From: Thermoleophilia bacterium
GTDB taxonomy: Bacteria; Actinomycetota; Thermoleophilia; Gaiellales; Gaiellaceae
Direction of reading: 5' to 3'
Length of the DNA: 17,609 bases
NCBI GenBank assembly: GCA_016844515.1
Contig: JAERMP010000055.1
Coordinates: 1 to 17,609, forward strand
Position numbers and translations under genes: made by a program
Notes under the pieces: generated by a model
What the model was told of the DNA's origin: nothing
Seen by the model: the letters and a program-made list of their open reading frames with translations, nothing else
Database searches by the model: none
Shown: piece by piece, positions 1 to 7,149 of the stretch
How positions within the stretch are numbered: position 1 is the first letter of the stretch
Layout: each line of letters opens with the position of its first letter

Positions 1-90
1 CCCCGACGCGAGCCGGATGTCGACCTCGAGGGCGGGGTTGCCCCGCGAGTCGAGGGGCTGCCGAGCGTGCACGTGGGCTATGGCCGTCAT
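1..90 (-). CDS. eno: Enolase, N-terminal fragment (gene runs off the window)
   Basis: Only the first 30 codons are inside the window. The minus-strand translation begins MTAIAHVHARQPLDSRGNPA and continues LEVDIRLASG. This matches the start of enolase, where a short beta strand is followed by the near-invariant DSRGNPT/A-VEV segment. Enolase interconverts 2-phosphoglycerate and phosphoenolpyruvate in glycolysis. The ATG at 88-90 overlaps the mazG stop codon as ATGA, so translation is probably coupled to mazG. The catalytic residues lie outside the window, so completeness cannot be judged. The position after mfd and mazG is where actinobacteria keep eno, which supports the call. Confidence 0.93.
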   Translation of the reverse strand, partial: MTAIAHVHARQPLDSRGNPALEVDIRLASG

Positions 91-881
91 GCGAGCATCT
101 CCTTTGCGCGGTCGTAGTACTCGTCCTGTGCCTCGAGGTCCAGTGCTCGCCAATCCACCCCGTCGGCGGCCGCAAGCTCCGCGGCCAACGCGACACGCGT
201 GGTGAAGCGGCGCGTCGTCCCGCGCAGCGCGAGCTCCGGATCGACGTTGAGCCTGCGGGCGACGTTCACGAGCGTGAAGAGGACGTCGCCGACCTCGTGA
301 AACGTCCCGGCGTCCGCCTCCGTCTCGGGAAGCGGCGCGCCCGCTCGGTCGACCGCGGCGACGAGCTCGTCGATCTCCTCGCGAACCTTGGCCAGCGGGC
401 CGGCGAGATCCGGCCAGTCGTAACCCACCGTCGCCGCTCGCCGCTGCACCTTGCGCGCCTGGAGCAGCGCGGGCAGCGCTTCGGGAACGTCGTGGAAGAT
501 GCCCTCTCGCCCCTCCTGCTCCGTCTTCAGCTCCTCCCAGCGCTCGCGAACGCGACCAGGAGTCCGAGCCTCGGCGTCGCCGAAGACGTGCGGATGGCGG
601 CGGACGAGCTTGGCGTGGACGTCGCGCGCAACCGTCTCGAGATCGCCGTCACCGGTCTCCTCGAGGAGGAGTGCAAGGAAGTAGACCTGGAAGAGCAGGT
701 CGCCGAGCTCCCCTCGTAGCTCGTCCGCGTCGCCCGCCAGAGCGGCATCGGCGACCTCGTAGGCCTCTTCGACCGTATGCGGGACGATCGTCCGCGCAGT
801 TTGCTCGCGGTCCCAGGGGCACTCCCGGCGGAGCTGCCGGGTCAACTCCTGGAGGTCGAGGAGCGCCTCAGCGAGGCTCAT
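87..881 (-). CDS. mazG: Nucleoside triphosphate pyrophosphohydrolase MazG
   Basis: 264 codons with the tandem two-domain MazG layout (E. coli MazG is 263 aa). MazG hydrolyses NTPs and dNTPs to NMP and pyrophosphate in the cytoplasm and cleans damaged or non-canonical nucleotides from the pool. Domain 1 has CPWDREQT (about 21-28), the metal-binding EExxE at 38-42 (EEAYE) and ExxD at 58-61 (ELGD), followed by RRHPHVFGD (94-102). Domain 2 has a second acidic helix at 168-171 (EEID) and EVGD at 196-199, followed by LFTLVNVARRLNVDPELALR. The ATG at 879-881 has an AGGA-type ribosome binding site a few bases upstream and lies 12 nt after the parvulin gene. The stop overlaps the eno start by 4 nt. 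No anomaly seen. Confidence 0.95.
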   Translation of the reverse strand: MSLAEALLDLQELTRQLRRECPWDREQTARTIVPHTVEEAYEVADAALAGDADELRGELGDLLFQVYFLALLLEETGDGDLETVARDVHAKLVRRHPHVFGDAEARTPGRVRERWEELKTEQEGREGIFHDVPEALPALLQARKVQRRAATVGYDWPDLAGPLAKVREEIDELVAAVDRAGAPLPETEADAGTFHEVGDVLFTLVNVARRLNVDPELALRGTTRRFTTRVALAAELAAADGVDWRALDLEAQDEYYDRAKEMLA

Positions 882-893
882 CGATCGGGGATC

Positions 894-1931
894 CTACTGG
901 GTCTCGGTCGGTGCCTCGGGAAGCTCCGGCGGCTCGTAGCCGACCGCGTAGCTGACCTTGCCGTCGTACTCGGAGCGAAGATCCTCGACCCATGCGGACA
1001 TGACCTCGTTCCGCTTCTGCTGGAGCAGTGTGGCGCGAATGGACGCCTTCACCTGGTCGAGCGGCGTCGTCTTTGCAGGACGCACCGGCGAGACGGCCTC
1101 GATGACGTGATAGCCGTACTGCGTCTTCACAGGCTTGGACAGCTCACCCTGATCGAGCTCGAACGACGTCTTGTCGAACTCGGGGACGGTCTGACCCCGC
1201 GAGATCGTGAGCTTGCCGCCGGAATCCTTGCTGCCGGGGTCCTCGGAGTTTGCCTTCGCGAGTGAGGCAAAGCCGGCTCCGCCCTCCAGCTCGGCGTAGA
1301 TCTGGTCGGCTTTGGCCTTGCTCTTCTCGAAGTCGACCTGCCCGTTCGCGCCCTTCTCGGCGATGAGGATATGCCTGACGTCGCGTGATTCGGGCGTTCC
1401 GTACTGCGACTGGTTCTGCGTGTAGTAGCTGAGCACGTCCTGATCCGAGACCTTCGTGTCCTTCGTAATCTCCTCGAACAGTTTCTGGGCCAGCACCGAC
1501 GTCTCGAGAGTCGAGCGATAGTCCTCCGGCGTGAGGCCCTGCTGCTTCAGAGCCTTCTCGTACTCCTTCTCGTTCCCGTCGAAGCGGTCCTTGATGAGCT
1601 CTTCCTCGGCCGCGGCGACGTCCTTCGCGGCGATCTCGATGCCGAGGTCCTCGGCTGCCTGCCTGAACTCCTGGCGCTGGACGAGGTACGCCACGTACTG
1701 CGTCTGGAGGCTCTGGTACTCCGGCGTTCCTGCCTTCGGGAACTCCTGCTTGTTCACCTCGGAGCCCTTCTTCGCCTGATCGAGGAGCTGCTCGAGCTCG
1801 TCCTTCGAGATCTCCGTGCCGTCGACGACCGCGATCGAGTCGGACGGGACGCTGGCATTGCCTCCGCATGCGGACGCGACGAGAGCGGCGGTCGCTCCCA
1901 GGACGGCAAGTGTGATTCGCACGAGGTTCAT
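894..1931 (-). CDS. Parvulin-type peptidyl-prolyl isomerase lipoprotein (SurA/PrsA-like)
   Basis: 345 aa secreted foldase. The N-terminus MNLVRITLAVLGATAALVAS is a short signal peptide ending in SAC at residue 22. This is a lipobox with Ala rather than Leu at -3, so lipidation is likely but not certain. Residues about 30-175 form the Lys/Glu-rich helical SurA_N-like chaperone region. Residues about 183-283 are the parvulin rotamase: RDVRHILI, then FASLAKANSEDPGSKDSGGKL, and GYHVIEAV at its end. The family isomerises prolyl bonds in exported proteins outside the membrane. It occupies the mfd-mazG-eno neighbourhood, where M. tuberculosis also carries a lipoprotein gene (lpqU, different family). 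The mfd terminator lies upstream, so it probably starts its own transcript leading into mazG and eno. I could not decide between prsA and surA nomenclature. Confidence 0.88.
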   Translation of the reverse strand: MNLVRITLAVLGATAALVASACGGNASVPSDSIAVVDGTEISKDELEQLLDQAKKGSEVNKQEFPKAGTPEYQSLQTQYVAYLVQRQEFRQAAEDLGIEIAAKDVAAAEEELIKDRFDGNEKEYEKALKQQGLTPEDYRSTLETSVLAQKLFEEITKDTKVSDQDVLSYYTQNQSQYGTPESRDVRHILIAEKGANGQVDFEKSKAKADQIYAELEGGAGFASLAKANSEDPGSKDSGGKLTISRGQTVPEFDKTSFELDQGELSKPVKTQYGYHVIEAVSPVRPAKTTPLDQVKASIRATLLQQKRNEVMSAWVEDLRSEYDGKVSYAVGYEPPELPEAPTETQ

Positions 1932-2018
1932 CGAAGCCGGTCTCTTATAGCCGAGGCGTTATTAGGCAGACGTTGTGGTCTGTTCGCAAGTTGCATGGAT
2001 ATCCCTTTCGCACCGCAC
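1932..2018 (-). promoter_or_regulatory. Probable promoter region of the parvulin-mazG-eno unit
   Basis: This short AT-richer gap lies between the mfd terminator and the parvulin ATG at 1931. Read on the minus strand it contains TTGCGA, then TAATAA 19 nt later, and TATAAG 12 nt before the ATG. None is a textbook sigma-70 pair. Because the upstream unit ends in an intrinsic terminator, some promoter is expected here. The exact hexamers are uncertain. Confidence 0.35.
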
Positions 2019-2044
2019 AAAAAAAGGCCGCGGCTCACGCGGCC
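2019..2044 (-). terminator. Rho-independent terminator overlapping the mfd stop codon
   Basis: On the minus strand a perfect 7-bp stem GGCCGCG / CGCGGCC with the 5-nt loop TGAGC is followed by seven T residues. The mfd stop TGA (2035-2037) sits in the loop, and the last two alanine codons form the 5' arm. The stem plus T-tract is seen directly; the role as terminator follows from the standard model. Confidence 0.9.
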
Positions 2045-5000
2045 AGACGGGCCTGGACAATAGCATCGGGCAGCTCCAGCGCTCGCTCGAGGGTCTCGAC
2101 GCGAAGCGAGACTTCGCGCTTCTGCGTCGAGTAGATCGCCGTCGGCTCCGTGCCGATGAGGGCACGAACCTCGACCGAGCCAAGCGTCAGCGGCCCGACC
2201 GTCGCGCGTCCGCCGCGGTATACGAGGTAGTCAGCGCCCAGGCGAGCGAGCTTCAGCTTCGCCTCCTGGATCGCGAGCAGGTTCGAGACGGGCTCGGGCA
2301 GCGGCCCGTACCGATCCTCGGTCGCCTCCACGAGCTCCCGAAGCTCGTCCTCGTCCTCGACGAGCGCGATCCGACGATGGAGGTCGATCTTGAGCGCCTC
2401 CGCAGCGATGTACGACGCAGGGACGTAAGCATCCACGCGGGCATCGACGCGGACAGGTCGCGTCGCGACGCGCCTGCGGCCGGAGAGCTCGGCGACGGCC
2501 TCGTCCAGCATCTCCACGTAGAGCTCGAACCCGAGTGCCGCGACGTGCCCCGACTGCTCGGGCCCGAGCAGGTCGCCCGCTCCGCGGATCTCGAGGTCAC
2601 GCATCGCGATCTGGAATCCGGAGCCGAGCTCCGTGTGGTCGGCAAGCGTCGCCAGCCGTGCCCTTGCTTCGGGAGTCAGCTCCGAGGCCTCCGGGTAGAA
2701 CAGGTAGGCGTAGGCCAGGACGTCCGAGCGGCCCACGCGGCCGCGAATCTGGTAGAGCTGCGCGAGCCCGAGCGCGTCTGCCCGCTCGACGATGAGCGTG
2801 TTCGCCTGCGGGATGTCGATCCCCGACTCGATGATGGTGGTCGAGACGAGCACGTCGGCGTCCCCGGCGACGAATGCGTGCATGCGCTCCTCGAGCTCGC
2901 GCTCGGACATCTGGCCATGCGCAACGAGGAAACGAAGATCGGGGCAGAGCTGCTCGAGCTTCTCCGCCACCTCGTCGATCGACTCCACCCGGTTGTGGAG
3001 GTAGAACGCCTGACCCCCGCGGGCATGCTCGCGCTCCAGGGCCGTCTTCACGAGCTCGTCGTCGTACTCACCGACAGTCGTGCGAACCGGGCGGCGCCCC
3101 GTAGGGGGTGTCTCGATGATCGAGATGTCGCGCAGGCCCGAGAGCGACATGTGCAGTGTGCGGGGGATCGGCGTCGCCGAAAGCGCAAGCACGTCGACCT
3201 CGACCCGGAGCGAGCGCAGGAGCTCCTTCTGTGCGACGCCGAAGCGCTGCTCTTCGTCGAGGACGACCAAGCCGAGGTTCTTCGGAATCACATCGCGCGA
3301 GAGGACGCGATGGGTGCCGATGAGGACCTCGACCTTCCCGTCCTTGAACTCGGCGAGGACGCGCGCCTGATCCGCTTTCGTGCGGAAACGCGACACCATC
3401 TCCACGCGAACAGGGAAGTCGCGATAGCGCTCGCGAAACGTGTTCCAGTGCTGCTCGGCGAGGATCGTCGTCGGGCAGAGGACCAGCGTCTGCCGGTCAT
3501 TCACCGCCGCCGCGAACGCCGCTCGCACGGCGACCTCCGTCTTCCCGAAACCGACGTCGCCGCAGACCAGCCGATCCATGGGTCGCGCAGCTTCGAGATC
3601 CTCCTTCACCGCCTCGATCGCCTGCAGCTGGTCGTCCGTCTCGCGGTACGGGAACGAGCTCTCGAGGCGCTCGAGCCAGTCGCTGGAGAGGTCGAGAGCG
3701 TGGCCGGGCGCCTGCTGGCGACTCGCGTAGAGGGCGAGGAGCTCCCCCGCCAGCTCGCGCACGGAGGCGCGAGCGCGGCTCTTGAGGTTCTGCCAGGCCT
3801 TCCCGCCGAGCTTCGAGAGCGATGGAGCGCGGGCGTCCGCCCCGATGTAGCGGGAGACCTTCGGGAGCTGCTCGTGCGGGACGTACAGCCGATCCTCGCC
3901 CTTGAACGCGAGGTAGAGGTAGTCACGCGTGACGCCGGCGACCTCCTTGGTCTCGAACCCCAGGAGCTTGCCGACGCCGTGATCCTCGTGGACGACGTAG
4001 TCGCCAGTTCGGAGGTCGGCGAACGACTGGAGCGCACGGCCGAGCCTCGCGTCGGCCCGCGGGGGGCGCTTTCGGAACACCTGCGAGTCCGGAAGGACCG
4101 CGAGTGCGAGGTCTCTCCAGACGAAGCCGCGACGCGCAGCGCTGACGACGAACCGAAGTGAGGGGTCGGGCGATAGCTCGGCGACCTCCTCGTGGACTGC
4201 GGCCCCGACCTTTCGGAGCAGACGCTGTGTGCGCAAAGCCTCGCCACGGTGAGGAAAGGTGACGACGACCCGCCGGCCCTGGCGGACCATCCCGGCGAGC
4301 TCGTTCTCGGCCTCCGCCAGCCCGCGCGCGGCGATCGCCGGCCGCAGAGCCTCGAACACGTGGGGTTGAGACCGCGGCAGCGGCTCGAGCTCGGCGGCGC
4401 CGTCCAAACTCTGAGGCGCGAGGCTCTCTTCCTCCCAGAGCTGCCTCACGTCGTCGACCTGCCAGACGACGTCGGGCGGTCGTTCGAGCAGCGGCACGCG
4501 GTCGTCGAGAGCCTCGCTCGCGTCGCTCTCGAGCTCGTCGGGATCGTGTAGTCGTTCGCCCGCCGGGTAGATCACAGCCGCGTCGACCGGATGAAGGGTG
4601 CGCTGCGTGAACGGCGAGAACGCCCTGATGTGCTCGATCTCGTCGCCAAAGAGCTCGATCCGAAGGGGCTCGCGCCCGGTGCTCGGAAACACGTCGACGA
4701 GCCCTCCCCGTACGGCGATCTGTCCCCGTTCCTCCGCTCGCTCGACGCGCTCGTACCCGGCTAGCGCGAGCGCCTCGACAAGGCCGTCGATGCCCGGCTC
4801 GTCGCCGGGAGCGACGCGCACGATGTCGGGTCGTTCCTGCGCAGGTGGCATGCCCTCCGCGAGTGCGCGCGCGGATACGCAGACGAAGCCTCCGTCGGCG
4901 AGCACGGCCAGCGCGCGTGCGCGCTCGCCGACGAGATGTGCCGGCGGCTCGAGCCCCGAGCCGAGGCGAACGCCGCGGCTCGGGAGCAGCGCGACACACG

Positions 5001-5265
5001 CCGGATCGCTGTACCAGGAGACCGCCTCGGCCGTGTCGCGCGCCTCCTCGTCCTCGGCGAGCAGGCACACGAGCGGGCGCGCAAGAGTTTCGTGGAGCGC
5101 AGCGAGAACAAGCGGCAGCGCGGGATCCGAGACACGCGCGGGCGTCGGGAAGTCGTCAATGAATGCGCGAAATCGCTCGCTCGAGGCGAGCTCGGCGACG
5201 AGACCTGAAAGAGCGGATCGGGCTGGGTCCATACGGCTGGCGGGAATCGCGTCCCGCGGGGTCAT
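2035..5265 (-). CDS. mfd: Transcription-repair coupling factor Mfd
   Basis: 1076 aa (E. coli Mfd is 1148). Mfd displaces RNA polymerase stalled at DNA lesions and recruits UvrA. The N-terminal UvrB-like module includes RGGLVDVFP (about 186-194) and ELFGDEIEHIRAF. The CarD-like RNA-polymerase-interacting domain is at about 417-470 (GDYVVHEDHGVGKLLG, then YVPHEQL). The RecG-like SF2 motor carries GDVGFGKTE at 569-577, DEEQ at 670-673, SATPIPRT near 696-703, IIESGIDIP near 811-819 and QIRGRVGR at 839-846. The C-terminal TRCF domain includes DRYGPLPEPV (985-994). Residue 12 is also Met (ATG at 5230-5232) and could be the true start, since neither candidate has a strong ribosome binding site. It lies 15 nt after the GNAT gene and ends in its own terminator. 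Confidence 0.97.
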   Translation of the reverse strand: MTPRDAIPASRMDPARSALSGLVAELASSERFRAFIDDFPTPARVSDPALPLVLAALHETLARPLVCLLAEDEEARDTAEAVSWYSDPACVALLPSRGVRLGSGLEPPAHLVGERARALAVLADGGFVCVSARALAEGMPPAQERPDIVRVAPGDEPGIDGLVEALALAGYERVERAEERGQIAVRGGLVDVFPSTGREPLRIELFGDEIEHIRAFSPFTQRTLHPVDAAVIYPAGERLHDPDELESDASEALDDRVPLLERPPDVVWQVDDVRQLWEEESLAPQSLDGAAELEPLPRSQPHVFEALRPAIAARGLAEAENELAGMVRQGRRVVVTFPHRGEALRTQRLLRKVGAAVHEEVAELSPDPSLRFVVSAARRGFVWRDLALAVLPDSQVFRKRPPRADARLGRALQSFADLRTGDYVVHEDHGVGKLLGFETKEVAGVTRDYLYLAFKGEDRLYVPHEQLPKVSRYIGADARAPSLSKLGGKAWQNLKSRARASVRELAGELLALYASRQQAPGHALDLSSDWLERLESSFPYRETDDQLQAIEAVKEDLEAARPMDRLVCGDVGFGKTEVAVRAAFAAAVNDRQTLVLCPTTILAEQHWNTFRERYRDFPVRVEMVSRFRTKADQARVLAEFKDGKVEVLIGTHRVLSRDVIPKNLGLVVLDEEQRFGVAQKELLRSLRVEVDVLALSATPIPRTLHMSLSGLRDISIIETPPTGRRPVRTTVGEYDDELVKTALEREHARGGQAFYLHNRVESIDEVAEKLEQLCPDLRFLVAHGQMSERELEERMHAFVAGDADVLVSTTIIESGIDIPQANTLIVERADALGLAQLYQIRGRVGRSDVLAYAYLFYPEASELTPEARARLATLADHTELGSGFQIAMRDLEIRGAGDLLGPEQSGHVAALGFELYVEMLDEAVAELSGRRRVATRPVRVDARVDAYVPASYIAAEALKIDLHRRIALVEDEDELRELVEATEDRYGPLPEPVSNLLAIQEAKLKLARLGADYLVYRGGRATVGPLTLGSVEVRALIGTEPTAIYSTQKREVSLRVETLERALELPDAIVQARLAA

Positions 5266-5280
5266 CGTACCGTTGCCCCG

Positions 5281-5760
5281 TCAGGCGGGATCTTCGGGCT
5301 GCAGCCAGACGAGGGGCTCGCCTCGATCGGCGAACCCGTGGCGCTCGTAATGGCCGAAGCTCGCCTCGCTCGGCCAAACCATGAGAAGCTCGACGTCCGA
5401 CTCGAGCGCCCAGGCGGTCACGGCATCGAGAACGCGGCCACCGATACCGCGGCCGCGGAACTCGGGTCGCGTGTAGACGTTCGTCAAGTACCCGATCGCG
5501 CGGTGTTCTGCGATCGGGCGCGGGATCTTCTCGATCGTTCCGACGAACGCATGCGAGACGATCGCACCCTCCGCCTCGGCGACCCAGACGACCCACCGGC
5601 CGGACCGAATCCCGCTCGAGACGAGGTGCGTGAACGATTCCTCAAAGTCGCTTCGTCGAGCTTCCCCTTCGGTCGAATCCTCGAACGTGAAGGTGCGTCG
5701 GAGCTCCGCGAGCTCCGCAACGTCGTCGACTGTGGCTGTGCGAATGACAACGCTGTCCAC
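5281..5760 (-). CDS. GNAT-family N-acetyltransferase, substrate unknown
   Basis: About 159 aa with the Gcn5-related acetyltransferase fold. The sequence opens VIRTATVDDVAELAEL, the usual beta1-alpha1 of the family. The acetyl-CoA pyrophosphate-binding motif A is at about 98-112 (TRPEFRGRGIGGRVL), followed by a C-terminal strand and helix with FGHYERHGF. I start it at the GTG at 5758-5760, because a TAGCGT hexamer lies 7 nt upstream and the family normally begins just before this strand. The same frame is open to a TTG at 5785-5787 and a GTG at 5782-5784, which would give up to 168 aa. It is followed 15 nt later by mfd and is probably cotranscribed with it. Nothing in the sequence identifies the acceptor. 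Confidence 0.82.
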   Translation of the reverse strand: MDSVVIRTATVDDVAELAELRRTFTFEDSTEGEARRSDFEESFTHLVSSGIRSGRWVVWVAEAEGAIVSHAFVGTIEKIPRPIAEHRAIGYLTNVYTRPEFRGRGIGGRVLDAVTAWALESDVELLMVWPSEASFGHYERHGFADRGEPLVWLQPEDPA

Positions 5761-5767
5761 GCGGCAA

Positions 5768-5773
5768 ACGCTA
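5768..5773 (-). promoter_or_regulatory. Candidate -10 element for leaderless GNAT-mfd transcript
   Basis: TAGCGT on the minus strand ends 7 nt before the GTG at 5758-5760. This spacing puts transcription initiation at or next to the start codon. No good -35 is visible 16-18 nt upstream (TGGGGG region), so this rests on the -10 match and its spacing, which recurs at other genes here. Confidence 0.4.
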
Positions 5774-5899
5774 GCGCCCTTCACCAACCACCCCCAGGGG
5801 CACCCCCGTGCCCTCTATGAACGGTATCGAGAGAACAGCTACACCTGGGTAACGAGAGTGTCGAAAGACCGCGCCACCGACGACGACACGGTCGAGGCG

Positions 5900-6493
5900 T
5901 CAGTTGAAGCGCTGCTGCACGGCTTCGAGACCTTCCGACACGAGAGCTTCCACTGCGTCGGCTGCGCGAGAGACGATCGCCTCGCGATCCTCGTGCGCCT
6001 CAAAGGGCGCGAGAACGTAGTCGGCCACATCACGCGGATCACCCCTCCCGGGCCGACCTACGCCAATCCGCAAGCGAAGGAACTCCGGTGTGCCGAGCGA
6101 TTGGGCAATGGAACGCAGGCCGTTATGGCCGCCGAGCCCACCGCCGAGTCGCGCCTGCAGGCGGCCCACGTCGAGATCGACGTCGTCGTGGACGACGAGC
6201 ACGTCCTCCGGCACGACCTTGAAGTACCGGGCGGCGGCCGAGAGAGAGCGGCCCGACTCGTTCATGTACGTCTCCGGCTCGAGGAGCGCGACGCGCGAGT
6301 CGCTCATTCTCGTCTCGCACAGCCGCCCGTCGAACTTCGACTTGAACGTCGCCTCGCAGCGCCGTGCCAGCTCGTCGACAACCATCCAGCCGGCGTTGTG
6401 GCGGTCTCGTTCGTACCTCGCTCCGGGATTGCCGAGGCCGGCGATGAGCAGATCGAGCGTCGAGGCAGCCTCGCCTCGACGAAACAGGCGCAC
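5900..6493 (-). CDS. pth: Peptidyl-tRNA hydrolase Pth
   Basis: 197 aa from GTG at 6491-6493 (family usually about 190). Pth releases peptides from prematurely dissociated peptidyl-tRNA so the tRNA can be recycled. Visible motifs are AGLGNPGARY (18-27), the catalytic histidine in RHNAG (His32), ETYMNESG with Asn78, HDDVDL with Asp103, and GGHNGLRSI (His123, Asn124). The frame is open further upstream to an ATG at 6629-6631, but that extension runs through the palindromic element and has no Pth homology, so I reject it. GTG is the only normal start codon near the family N-terminus. No ribosome binding site is evident, and a 9-bp hairpin follows the start. The order prs-rplY-pth is conserved in actinobacteria. 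Confidence 0.95.
   Translation of the reverse strand: MRLFRRGEAASTLDLLIAGLGNPGARYERDRHNAGWMVVDELARRCEATFKSKFDGRLCETRMSDSRVALLEPETYMNESGRSLSAAARYFKVVPEDVLVVHDDVDLDVGRLQARLGGGLGGHNGLRSIAQSLGTPEFLRLRIGVGRPGRGDPRDVADYVLAPFEAHEDREAIVSRAADAVEALVSEGLEAVQQRFN
6458..6481 (-). promoter_or_regulatory. Perfect 9-bp hairpin just inside the pth coding region
   Basis: On the minus strand CGTCGAGGC (from codon 5 of pth) is followed by a 6-nt loop and GCCTCGACG. The stem is perfect and GC-rich, and starts about 12 nt after the GTG. A stem at this position can slow initiation or help a ribosome select a weak start; which applies here is unknown. Confidence 0.35.
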
Positions 6494-6496
6494 TGC

Positions 6497-6664
6497 TAGA
6501 GGCTTGATGTGGGTTGGGGGTGCGTACGGGGAGGGTATGCGCCAAGCAGCGTGGCCGGCTCGGTCGATGCCAAGGCTGGTGGCCTTGGTGCCGACCGGGT
6601 CGGGTGCGATGCGCCGTGCGCAGACCCCCAACCGGACGTGCCCCTAACCCGCATCAAGCCTCTA
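6497..6664. repeat. 168-bp near-palindromic element bounded by TA, filling the rplY-pth gap
   Basis: The arms 6497-6525 and 6636-6664 pair over 29 consecutive positions: 25 Watson-Crick and 4 G-U when read as plus-strand RNA. The outer ends are TAGAGGCTTGATG and CATCAAGCCTCTA. Inside, further pairing continues (6527-6529 with 6632-6634, 6533-6536 with 6624-6627, 6538-6542 with 6618-6622, 6555-6566 with 6592-6603) to a terminal hairpin 6570-6588. The whole element therefore folds as one long rod. Pairing stops exactly outside the TA dinucleotides. It begins at the rplY stop codon and ends 3 nt before the pth GTG. It could be a miniature inverted-repeat element inserted at TA, or a structured RNA. 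No transposase is present. Confidence 0.8.
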
Positions 6665-7144
6665 ATCCTCTGAGCTTGAGTCGGACGGCTCGCCCTCTTC
6701 GGCGGCCTCCGCCCCCGGAGCGGCCTCCGCCTCCGGAGCACCCTCCGCAGCTGCCTCCTCGGCCGCCGCAGCGTCGGCTTCCTCGATCTCCGCGTAGCCA
6801 CGCGGCAACGACACCGTCGCGATGACGGTCTCGTGTGGGTCGTCGAGGAACGTCACGTTCTCGATCGTCGGGATGTCTGCGAGGCGCAGAACGTCGCCGA
6901 CCTCCAAGTGCTCGATGTCGACGTCGATGTGCTCCGGAACGTTCGCGGGAAGCGCTTCGACCTGGAGCTCACGCGCAATGAGTGAGAGGACACCACCGGT
7001 TTTCACGCCCGCGGACTCACCGATGAGATGCACGACGACCGTCGCATGAATCGCCTGATCGAGCCGGATCTCACGCAGGTCGATGTGCGAGATCGTGCCG
7101 CGGATCGGATCCTGCTCATACTCGGCGAGAATCGCCGCGTGCAC
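6662..7144 (-). CDS. rplY: Ribosomal protein bL25 (RplY/Ctc), main body; frame broken from its N-terminus
   Basis: This frame contains most of a Ctc-type bL25, the large-subunit protein that binds 5S rRNA. Recognisable parts are HAAILAEYEQDPIRGTISHI then DLREIRLDQAIHATVVVHL, the C-terminal beta domain PANVPEHIDVDIEHLEVGDV with LRLADIP, and an acidic Ala/Glu tail ending SSSED. The given start is the GTG at 7142-7144, but the real N-terminus of the family is in another frame immediately upstream (7158-7317). As it stands, this frame alone would give a 160-aa protein lacking the start of the 5S-binding domain. Upstream in the same frame are codons for GDDHATV, so the junction lies near 7150-7165. 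Either the gene is damaged, or the sequence or assembly has an error there. The stop TAG is also the edge of the palindrome. Confidence 0.82.
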   Translation of the reverse strand: MHAAILAEYEQDPIRGTISHIDLREIRLDQAIHATVVVHLIGESAGVKTGGVLSLIARELQVEALPANVPEHIDVDIEHLEVGDVLRLADIPTIENVTFLDDPHETVIATVSLPRGYAEIEEADAAAAEEAAAEGAPEAEAAPGAEAAEEGEPSDSSSED

Positions 7145-7149
7145 GGTCG

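Noticed and set aside
1975..4161. Very long plus-strand open frame (728 codons) opposite mfd
   Set aside because: It lies entirely antisense to a well-supported mfd, is Arg/Glu/Leu-rich with no recognisable domain, and is what high GC content produces on the opposite strand.
5798..5813. Hairpin GGGCAC-GGGG-GTGCCC before the GNAT gene as a terminator of pth
   Set aside because: Only 6 bp with no following T-tract. A longer-range repeat GACCG/CGGTC followed by TTT just after pth is also too weak to call.
5785..5820. Second degenerate copy of the rplY-pth palindrome near the GNAT start
   Set aside because: It shares only short G-rich words (TAGAGG, GGGGCACG, TGGGGGT) and no inverted arms of comparable length. 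This is probably composition.
6494..6631. N-terminal extension of Pth to the ATG at 6629-6631
   Set aside because: The added residues are a translation of the palindrome and have no similarity to the Pth N-terminus. The GTG at 6491-6493 gives the family length.
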